Source: Halobellus clavatus (GTDB lineage: Archaea > Halobacteriota > Halobacteria > Halobacteriales > Haloferacaceae). Taken from it: a DNA stretch of 64,000 nt. The stretch covers positions 1 through 64,000 of the forward strand of contig NZ_FNPB01000013.1 of NCBI RefSeq assembly GCF_900107195.1, in the 5' to 3' direction. A model generated the notes under the pieces. The model did no database searches. It had not been told where the DNA came from and saw nothing but the letters and a program-made list of their open reading frames with translations. The position numbers and the translations under genes are program-made. Positions 54,917-62,173 of this stretch are shown in pieces; positions within the stretch are counted from its first letter, which is position 1, and each line of letters starts with the position of its first letter.

Positions 54917-56440
54917 TTATTTTACGGTCGGTTGCGGGCGATCAGCAGCCCGTGGATATTCCTCCAGGAGCGCTTCAGCGGCGTGTTCGCCGCTGATGAG
55001 ACACATCGGCATCCCGATGCCCGGTGCGGTGTAGGCGCCGGCGTAAAAGAGTCCGTCCAGTCCGGCCCGGTGAGCCGGCCGGAACGGCCCGGTCTGTGAG
55101 AGCGTGTGCGCCAGTCCCATCGCCGACCCGCGCGGATCGTCGTACCGCGCCGCGAAGTCGCTGACGCAGGCCGCCTCCTCGACGACGATCCGATCGCGGA
55201 GGTCGACCCCGGTGGTCGCTGCGAGATCGTCGAGTATCGTGTCGCGAACGCGCTCGCGGATCTCCGGCCCGTCGTCGAGTCCGGGAGCGATGGGGACGAG
55301 AACGACGACGGCGTGATGCCCGTCGGGCGCGACGTCGTCGTCGGTCTGAGAGGTCACAGAGAGGTAATAGGCCGGATCGTCCGGCCAGCGCGGTTCCTCG
55401 AAGATGGCCTCGAAGTGGTCGTCCCAGTCGGTGGGGAAGACGAGCGTGTGGTGCGCAAGCGGGTCGACATCGCCCTCGACGCCGAGATACAGGAGGTACG
55501 CCGAGGGCGCGTAGGTCCGCGACTCCCAGTAGTCGGCGTCGTGCGACCGGGCCGTCGGCGGGAGTAACTCCCGCTCCGTGTAGGCCGGGTTCGCGTTGCT
55601 GACGACGAGTTCGGACTCGCAGGGGCCCGCGTCCGTCTGGAGCACGAAGTCGCCGGCGGCGCCCGTGATCGCCTGGACCTCGACTCCGGTCTCGATCTCG
55701 ACCCCCTGCTCTCGCGCGAGGTCGGCGAGGCCGTCGACCACGCCCGCGATGCCGCCCCCGGGGTAGAACACGTTCAGGTTCAGATCGACGTGGCTCATAA
55801 TGCTGTACAGCGCCGGCGTGTTGTGCGGTGAGCCACCTAAGAAAACGAGCGTGTATTCGAGGAGTTGCCGCAGTTTCGGGTGCTCGACGTACCGGGAGAC
55901 GTAGTCGTCCATCGTGCCGAACAGCCGGATTCGGGGAGCCAGCGGGAGCAGGTCGGGATCCACGAAGTCGCGGAGGCGCTCGCGGCGCTCGTAGACGACC
56001 CGGTCCATCGCCAGTTCGTAGTTTCGTTCGGCCCGGTCGAGATACGTCCGGAGTGCCTCGCCTGCGCCGGACTCGTAGGACTCGAACACCTCGTGAACGT
56101 TCTCGCGGTTCGGGCGGATCGTCACCCGGTCGCCGTCCTTCCAGAAGACGCGATACTGCGGATCCAGCCGTTCCAGGTCGTAGTAGTCTGTCGGGTCGCT
56201 GTCGAAGTGCCCGAAGAAGCGCTCGAAGGCGTCCGGCATCAGATACCAGGAGGGCCCGGTGTCGAACCGGAACCCCTCGCGTTCCAGGACGCCGGCGTGC
56301 CCGCCGAGGTGATCGTGCTGTTCGAGGAGTCGCACGTCGGCCCCGTTCGCAGCGAGGTACGCGGCCGCCGAGAGCCCCCCGAACCCGCCGCCGACGACGG
56401 TGATCGTCGCATCCGCTGGAAGCCGATCAGACGGTGCCAT
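54917..56440 (-). CDS. CrtI-family carotenoid desaturase/oxidoreductase
   Basis: A 507-residue FAD enzyme of the phytoene desaturase family. The FAD-binding fold is TVVGGGFGGLSAAAYLAANG; HLGGHAGVLEREGFRFDTGPS and the C-terminal DGLFYAGAYTAPGIGMPMCL are CrtI signatures. It could be phytoene desaturase or a haloarchaeal carotenoid 3,4-desaturase; I cannot distinguish these by eye. It is divergent from the Brp-like gene with only about 100 nt between starts, so both may be co-regulated in carotenoid or retinal metabolism. Confidence 0.9.
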   Translation of the reverse strand: MAPSDRLPADATITVVGGGFGGLSAAAYLAANGADVRLLEQHDHLGGHAGVLEREGFRFDTGPSWYLMPDAFERFFGHFDSDPTDYYDLERLDPQYRVFWKDGDRVTIRPNRENVHEVFESYESGAGEALRTYLDRAERNYELAMDRVVYERRERLRDFVDPDLLPLAPRIRLFGTMDDYVSRYVEHPKLRQLLEYTLVFLGGSPHNTPALYSIMSHVDLNLNVFYPGGGIAGVVDGLADLAREQGVEIETGVEVQAITGAAGDFVLQTDAGPCESELVVSNANPAYTERELLPPTARSHDADYWESRTYAPSAYLLYLGVEGDVDPLAHHTLVFPTDWDDHFEAIFEEPRWPDDPAYYLSVTSQTDDDVAPDGHHAVVVLVPIAPGLDDGPEIRERVRDTILDDLAATTGVDLRDRIVVEEAACVSDFAARYDDPRGSAMGLAHTLSQTGPFRPAHRAGLDGLFYAGAYTAPGIGMPMCLISGEHAAEALLEEYPRAADRPQPTVK

Positions 56441-56541
56441 ACCCGATTCAACGGACGCGACCGCCTTCGGCCTCACCGCGGTTCCCAGTCACTTGGATTC
56501 TCGTCGGTCGTTTATGTGTGGTACATCCTAACGATTCCACG

Positions 56542-57606
56542 ATGAGCGCGATCGGACTCGGTGCGGTGCGTCGACGGCTGGTGTACAGTGACGCACACCC
56601 CTCGCTCGGCCTCTCCCGGGCCGCGCTCTTCGTATTGCTCGTCGGGTTTGCGGCAACGACCGCGGCCGGCGTGACGATCCCGTTCAGAGCCCAGATGGTC
56701 GTCTACCTGGTGGGGATGGTGGCGCTGAACCTCCCGCACGGCGGCTACGAGCACTTCGAGAACCTTCGCCGGCGACGGCCGTCGTTCCGCTGGCGGTACG
56801 TCGCCGTCTATCTGGCTGTCGTCGCGGGGTTCGTCGCCCTCCTGCTCGCGGCCCCGGTCGCCGGCGTGGCGCTCGCTATCGGCGTCGCGATGGCGAAAGG
56901 TGGCCTCGGCGGGCTGAAAGTCCTCGAGGCGACGTCCGGCACGGAGCACCTCGAGACGCGAACGCAGCGCTTCCTGGCGATTGCCGTCCGAGGGGGAGCC
57001 GTGATGCTCGTCCCGTTAGTGTTCCATCCGGACACCTTCCACACGTTCAGCTCGCTGATGGTCGGGCTGGTCGAATCCGGGGCGCTCGAACCGTACGCCG
57101 CGCACTTCGAGACCACCCGGATGCTCGCCGCGGGGGGATACGGACTCGCGTTGGCGGCCCACGTGGGCCTCGGGTACGTCCGTGGCGGGGGTCGGTCGTG
57201 GCTGATCGACGCCGGGGAGAGCCTGCTGCTGGCGGCGTACTTCGCCGTCGTGCCGGTGCTTGTGGCGGTCGGTCTCTACTTCCCGTTCTGGTACTCGGCC
57301 CGCCAGGTGGCCCGGACGGTGACCGTCGACGACGACGCCGTTGGGGACGCCGAGTGGGACATCGTCGGCGGGGCGTCCGCATCACGGGTGGCGCTGCGGG
57401 CGTGGGCCATCCTCGTCGCCGGGGCGTTCGCGACCTTCGCCGTGCTGGGGGCGGTCTACTGGGCCGTCCCGAATCCGCTGGCGAACGCCGGGATCCTCCC
57501 GGGAGCGGTGGCCTTTTGGAGCGTCTTCATCAGCGTCATCGCACTCCCGCACGTCGTCGTCGGGTCGGTCCTCGACACCGAGCGGGGCATCTGGTATGTG
57601 CCCTGA
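56542..57606 (+). CDS. Brp/Blh-like membrane protein lacking two conserved His
   Basis: A 354-residue membrane protein with about eight helices, resembling beta-carotene 15,15'-dioxygenase (Brp/Blh) that makes retinal. The first motif NLPHGGYEH (His66, His71) and GTEHLETR (His136) are present. The later HSxRH-type motif, whose two His are predicted iron ligands in Blh, reads WYSARQ here, with Tyr251 and Gln255. So retinal formation is doubtful. It lies divergently next to a CrtI-like gene; TTTATG about 30 nt upstream is a likely TATA element. No rhodopsin gene is in the window. Confidence 0.82.
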   Translation: MSAIGLGAVRRRLVYSDAHPSLGLSRAALFVLLVGFAATTAAGVTIPFRAQMVVYLVGMVALNLPHGGYEHFENLRRRRPSFRWRYVAVYLAVVAGFVALLLAAPVAGVALAIGVAMAKGGLGGLKVLEATSGTEHLETRTQRFLAIAVRGGAVMLVPLVFHPDTFHTFSSLMVGLVESGALEPYAAHFETTRMLAAGGYGLALAAHVGLGYVRGGGRSWLIDAGESLLLAAYFAVVPVLVAVGLYFPFWYSARQVARTVTVDDDAVGDAEWDIVGGASASRVALRAWAILVAGAFATFAVLGAVYWAVPNPLANAGILPGAVAFWSVFISVIALPHVVVGSVLDTERGIWYVP

Positions 57607-57672
57607 GCGAATCCGGTCCGCAGCGAGGATCCGGCCGGTGCGTTCACCACCGTTCGGTTCCCACTACCGGAC

Positions 57673-58299
57673 GTGTCCGATCCCCCGGCTATCGACGCTG
57701 CGCCCTGGACGCAAACCGAGGAGTGGACAGAGACGGCGTTCCAGAACCGCTTCGTCACCGTCGAGGCGACGAACGCCGTCTACGAGGACCCCGAGTTCCT
57801 CGATGCCGTCGAGGAACTCGTCCCCACAGGCATCGATCAGACGCCGCGGGCGATGTTCACCACCGGCCTCGCCTTCGACCCGCCCCCGCCGGGAGACAAG
57901 ACCCCCGAGCGCCTGCTCCCGATCGCGGCGAAGTACGCCAGCCGCGAGTTCGAGCGGAGTCTCGCCGAGGACGGCCTCCGGAACGTCCGACAGGCCGACT
58001 CACAGGACCTGCGGCTCCGCGGCCGCCGGACGGCGAGTGCCTTCCAGTACGACGCCGACTACCCGCTCGACGGCGCGGCGGTCGGCAGGCCGGACGCGAC
58101 GCCAACGCTCGCCGTGCGCGTGTGGGCCGCCATCTGGCCGACCGCGGATTCCTTCGAGATGGCCGGTGGAATCTACCCGCTGGAGGACCTCGAAGCGGCG
58201 GTCGAACGCGTCGACGGCACGACCGACGTGACCATCGAGGCCCGCCCCGGTGGCGACAGACGGGTCGTCTTAGACCGGATCAGGGACGCCGCGAGATAG
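57673..58299 (+). CDS. Haloarchaeal conserved protein, unknown function
   Basis: The 208-residue protein from GTG 57673 has an N-terminal region with many aromatic and acidic residues (WTQTEEWTETAFQNRFV), a proline-rich turn (AFDPPPPGDKTPERLL) and a mixed alpha/beta C-terminal part (LAVRVWAAIWPTADSFEMAGGIYPLED). No signal peptide or catalytic motif is visible, and no family is recalled with confidence. It follows the Brp-like gene by 66 nt in the same direction, so co-transcription is possible. Confidence 0.72.
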   Translation: MSDPPAIDAAPWTQTEEWTETAFQNRFVTVEATNAVYEDPEFLDAVEELVPTGIDQTPRAMFTTGLAFDPPPPGDKTPERLLPIAAKYASREFERSLAEDGLRNVRQADSQDLRLRGRRTASAFQYDADYPLDGAAVGRPDATPTLAVRVWAAIWPTADSFEMAGGIYPLEDLEAAVERVDGTTDVTIEARPGGDRRVVLDRIRDAAR

Positions 58300-58397
58300 C
58301 GGGAGCGCCCGCGTCGACGAGACGCGCGGTCTGACTCGGAACGCGTCGCCTTCGCGGCGACACCGCCGTGGACGAATCCGGCAGGTGTGGCGGTCCG

Positions 58398-59165
58398 TTA
58401 CGCCCCCGTCGTCGACTCGGCGTCGGAGTCGCTGTTGTCGTCGGTGCCGCTGTCGTCGTCGGTGTCGGCAGGTCCATCGCCCGCATCGTCCCGCGAGTCG
58501 CCGTCACCGGCCTCGCTGCCGCCGTCGTCGTGCATCGCCTCGTCGATCTCCTGACTGACGGTCTCCTCGACGGTCTCGGTGACTTCTTCGGTGACCTCCT
58601 CAGTCACCGTCTCACCGACCTTCTCGGCGACCTGATCGACTTCCTCGCTCACGGTGTCTTCGACCGTCTTTTCGACTTCTTCACTCACCGTCTCGCCCAC
58701 TGTCTTTTCGACTTCCTCGCTCACCGTCTCACCGACCGTCTTCTCCACCTCTTCGCTCACCGTCTCACCCACCGTCTTTTCCACCTCTTCGCTCACCGTC
58801 TCACCGACCGTCTTTTCCACCTCTTCGCTCACCGTCTCGCCGACCGTCTTCTCGACTTCCTCACTCACTGTCTCGCCGACCGTCTTTTCGACTTCCTCAC
58901 TCACCGTCTCGCCGACCGTCTTTTCGACCTCCTCGGTCACCGTCTCGCCCACGGTATCCTCGATCTTCTCGGCCACCTCTCGCGTCATCCAGTCGGGGTC
59001 GAACCGGGACATCTTCCACCCGATGTGGATGATGTACGAGAGCAGTACGCCCAGACCGAACGCGATCCCGACGGCCGTCTCGACGAGGAGAATGAGGCCG
59101 ATCGCGATGAAGATCGTGATCCCGTACGCGAGATCGACAATGAAGTCGGCGCGGGCCGGCGTCAT
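58398..59165 (-). CDS. Membrane protein with eight 12-residue coiled-coil repeats
   Basis: The 255-residue protein begins with two membrane helices (about 6-47, IVDLAYGITIFIAIGLILLV and GIAFGLGVLLSYIIHIGW), a short WMTREVAEKIE linker, and then eight consecutive copies of VGETVSEEVEKT (the first with T for S), followed by degenerate related units to about residue 190 and a disordered acidic tail. The pattern of hydrophobic V/T every 3-4 residues gives a long amphipathic helix or coiled coil projecting into the cytoplasm or outside. No family is recognised. Confidence 0.8.
   Translation of the reverse strand: MTPARADFIVDLAYGITIFIAIGLILLVETAVGIAFGLGVLLSYIIHIGWKMSRFDPDWMTREVAEKIEDTVGETVTEEVEKTVGETVSEEVEKTVGETVSEEVEKTVGETVSEEVEKTVGETVSEEVEKTVGETVSEEVEKTVGETVSEEVEKTVGETVSEEVEKTVEDTVSEEVDQVAEKVGETVTEEVTEEVTETVEETVSQEIDEAMHDDGGSEAGDGDSRDDAGDGPADTDDDSGTDDNSDSDAESTTGA
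58644..58967. repeat. 36-bp coding tandem repeats
   Basis: Units start every 36 bp (for example the CACCGTCTC core recurs near 58684, 58720, 58756, 58792, 58828, 58864, 58900 and 58936). Copies differ at synonymous positions and at a few bases, so they have existed for some time; the coding frame is kept throughout. The period resembles CRISPR repeat length, but there are no unique spacers. Confidence 0.88.
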
Positions 59166-59308
59166 CGGTACTCCGTCACTGTCGGGTCGAAAGGCTGGTT
59201 TCTGACGTCCATATCGGCTATTCGAACCCGAGACGGGTATACCGTCCGTTCTCCGGAGGGGCGTACCTCAGTCCGGTTGCTTAAGCGATTGCGCTGTCTC
59301 ACATCGGT

Positions 59309-60481
59309 ATGGTCGAACTTCTTCTTCTGGTCGGGGTGGGCGTCGCGCTGTTCGTCGGCTTCAACATCGGCGGGTCGACGACCGGACCGGCGTTCGGACC
59401 GGCGGTCGGCTCGGACGCGATCTCGAAGACGGGCGCGGCAGCCTTGATGTCGGTATTCTTCCTGGTGGGCGCGTGGACCATCGGGCGACGGGTCGTCGAC
59501 ACGCTCGGGACGGAACTGGTGACCGATCCCGGCGTCTTCAGCATCGAAGCCAGCATCGTCGTACTCTTTTTCATCGGCGGCGCGCTGTTCGTCGGGAACT
59601 ACTACGGCGTCCCCGCGTCGACGTCGATGACCGCTGTCGGCGCCATCGCCGGTCTCGGAGTCGCGGCCGGGGAACTGGACTGGGCGGTGATGGGCGAGAT
59701 CGCGATCTGGTGGATCGTCGCCCCGATCGTCGGCTTCTGGGTGTCCGGGATGATCGGCCGGTATCTCTACCCGCGGATCAACCGCTGGGTCGCGATCGTC
59801 AGTACGCCCGGGCCGCTCCTCGAGTTCGACCGCTCCGGGACTCTCCCCAGACCCAGAGCCGGGCCGAACACCACGCGCAGGGAATTGACTGGCGCGGCCG
59901 TGGTCGTCGCCATCGGCTGTCTGATGGCGTTCTCCTCGGGAACCTCGAACATCGCGAACGCGATCGCACCGCTCGTGGGCGTCGGGATCGACATCGACGT
60001 GCTGATCCTGCTCGGCTGCGCCGCGGTCGCGGTCGGTGCATTCACCATCGCTCGCCGGACGCTCGACACGCTCGGCAGCGACATCACCGACCTCCCGCTG
60101 ACGGCCGCTATCATCGTCGCGATCGTCTCGTCGGTGATCGTCGTCGGGCTCTCGGCGATCGGCATTCCCGCCTCGTTCGTCATCATCGCCACGACGTCCA
60201 TCGTCGGCCTCGGGTGGGGGCGGGCAACCCGGACCGCCACGCTCGCGGAGGTCGCTCGGGGCGATCAGTCGCCGAACGTCTCCGTCGGGGCACTCACGGC
60301 CGAAGAACCGGGTGACGCGGCCCCTCCGATCGGCGAGGAAGAGGACGACGCGATTCCTTCGGCCGCCGATCTCTTCGACCCGACGACGACCGGCCGCGTG
60401 ATCGTGATGCAGAACGTCGTCCCGATCCTCTCGACCCTCGGGGCGTACCTCGCCTTCACCGCGCTGTTCTACGTCTGGTAA
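59309..60481 (+). CDS. pit: PiT-family inorganic phosphate transporter
   Basis: A 390-residue permease with about ten helices in two inverted halves. The PiT signatures are GFNIGGSTTGPAFGPAVGS near the N-terminus and GTSNIANAIAPLVG in the second half, with a central loop (about 170-190). It transports phosphate with sodium or protons, independent of ATP. TGCTTAAGC (about 59278-59286) is a likely TATA box. It converges with the CNNM/CorC gene. Confidence 0.93.
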   Translation: MVELLLLVGVGVALFVGFNIGGSTTGPAFGPAVGSDAISKTGAAALMSVFFLVGAWTIGRRVVDTLGTELVTDPGVFSIEASIVVLFFIGGALFVGNYYGVPASTSMTAVGAIAGLGVAAGELDWAVMGEIAIWWIVAPIVGFWVSGMIGRYLYPRINRWVAIVSTPGPLLEFDRSGTLPRPRAGPNTTRRELTGAAVVVAIGCLMAFSSGTSNIANAIAPLVGVGIDIDVLILLGCAAVAVGAFTIARRTLDTLGSDITDLPLTAAIIVAIVSSVIVVGLSAIGIPASFVIIATTSIVGLGWGRATRTATLAEVARGDQSPNVSVGALTAEEPGDAAPPIGEEEDDAIPSAADLFDPTTTGRVIVMQNVVPILSTLGAYLAFTALFYVW

Positions 60482-60526
60482 TTCCGCAGCCCGCTCCGCG
60501 CTCTCTTCGTCTGCTGCTTCCGAAAT

Positions 60527-61879
60527 CTACTCGCCGCTCTCCTCGTCTGCTGCTTCTGCGTCTGCTTCCGCTTCGGGACGGACTCGGACCGTCAAGATAC
60601 GCGTGCCCTCGACCGCGGTCACTTCGACGGTGTGCCCGGCGACGGTGACGGTATCGCCGGCCGCCGGCGCGCGGTCGAGTCGGCTGAGCACGAGGCCGCC
60701 GATCGTTTCGACCTCGTCGCTCTGGAAGTCGGCACCGATCGCGTCGTTGACGTCCGAGATCGGGACGCTCCCGTCGACGTCGGAGGAGCCGTCGCTGCGC
60801 TGATGGATCGTCGGTTCGCGCTCGTCGACGTCGAACCCGTCGCGGAGGTCGCCGACGACCGCTTCGACGACGTCTTCGACCGTCGCGATTCCCTCGAAAG
60901 AGCCCCACTCGTCGATGACGGCGGCCATCTGTCGCCGCTCGTCGCTGAACTGCAACAGGAGCGTGTCTGTCGCCGTCGTCTCGGGGACGACTAAGATCTC
61001 GTGAGCGATGTCGCCCGCAGTCGTCGTGGCGTGCTCGTCCTCGTGACTCGCTCGCAGCACGTCTTTGACGTCGATGAATCCGATCACCTGGTCGCTATCG
61101 TCGGCGTCGAGCACGGGATAGCGCGTGTGTCCCGACTCGAAGACGAGCGATCTGATGTCGGCGAGCGACGCGTCCGCGGGTACGCTCACGACGTCCGGCC
61201 GCGGGACCATTACTTCACGCACGGGCGTGTCGTCGAGGTCGAAGACCCGCTCGATCATCGCGACCTCCGACGCGTCGATGGCGCCCTCATCGCCGGACTG
61301 TGCGAGCACCCGGCGGATCTCCCGCTCGCCGAGCGTCTCGTCGGTCTCGGAGGCGGGCGGGACGCCGAGCAGTTGCGTGAACGCGTTCGCTGTCCCGTTG
61401 AATACGACGATTCCGGGGTAAAACAGGTAATAGAAGAACTGCATCGGCGGCGCGAGCAGCAGCGAGATCCGCTCGGTCTGGGCGATCGCGAACGTCTTCG
61501 GTGCGAGTTCGCCGAAGACCACGTGGAGGAACGTGATGATCCCGAATCCGACCGCGAACGCGACCGCGTGGATGAGACTCGACGGAAGGACCGAGGCCAA
61601 CACCGGTTCGAGAAGCGACGCCACGGCGGGTTCACCGACCCACCCCAGCCCCAGCGAGGCCAGCGTGATGCCCAGTTGTGTCACCGCGAGGTAGTTGTCC
61701 AGATCTGTCATCACCGCCTGGAGCGACCCCGATCCCGGTCGCCCCTCCTCGGCGAGCTGGTCGACCGACGTCCCGCGCACTCGAACGAAGGCGAACTCGG
61801 CGGCGACGAACAGGCCGTTCAGCAGGACGAGCAGCAGGGCGACGACGAGTTGTCCAACGGAGAGCGCGACGTTTACCAT
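60527..61879 (-). CDS. CNNM/CorC-family membrane protein (hemolysin-like)
   Basis: The 450-residue protein has a DUF21 membrane domain (about 1-190, LVVALLLVLLNGLFVAAEFAF and GELAPKTFAIAQTERI), a pair of CBS domains (about 215-335, MVPRPDVVSVPADASLADI), and a CorC_HlyC domain (about 350-435). Homologues transport or regulate Mg2+ and Co2+. An acidic tail ends the protein. The 294-nt gap up to 62173 contains no gene. Confidence 0.93.
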   Translation of the reverse strand: MVNVALSVGQLVVALLLVLLNGLFVAAEFAFVRVRGTSVDQLAEEGRPGSGSLQAVMTDLDNYLAVTQLGITLASLGLGWVGEPAVASLLEPVLASVLPSSLIHAVAFAVGFGIITFLHVVFGELAPKTFAIAQTERISLLLAPPMQFFYYLFYPGIVVFNGTANAFTQLLGVPPASETDETLGEREIRRVLAQSGDEGAIDASEVAMIERVFDLDDTPVREVMVPRPDVVSVPADASLADIRSLVFESGHTRYPVLDADDSDQVIGFIDVKDVLRASHEDEHATTTAGDIAHEILVVPETTATDTLLLQFSDERRQMAAVIDEWGSFEGIATVEDVVEAVVGDLRDGFDVDEREPTIHQRSDGSSDVDGSVPISDVNDAIGADFQSDEVETIGGLVLSRLDRAPAAGDTVTVAGHTVEVTAVEGTRILTVRVRPEAEADAEAADEESGE

Positions 61880-62173
61880 CGCGGCGGGGAGGGGTGACGG
61901 TGTGTTCGTACTGTATCCATACGCTCATCTGACGATGCTCCTACAAAAATGCTCGACTACCGACGAGCGGCCGCATCCAGTGCACGCCGCTGACGCTGGC
62001 CCGTACACTGCCGCCTGATTCATCTGTCGCCCGACGGATTCGAGCGGCCGAAAGCATACACACCCGAGGGTGGTATCGGAGGGGCGAAGGGGCTATTATC
62101 TCCGATAACCGGACCCGAACAGTCAATAGAGCGTGAACCGTCTGTGGCTAGTATTCCAAGGAGATCTGACGAC

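Noticed and set aside
58644-58967. 36-bp periodic repeats resembling a CRISPR array
   Set aside because: No unique spacers separate the repeats; every unit is coding and keeps the same reading frame (12-residue protein repeats).
59215-59245. TTCGAACCC resembling a tRNA T-arm
   Set aside because: No five-base-pair stem around it and no other tRNA arms.
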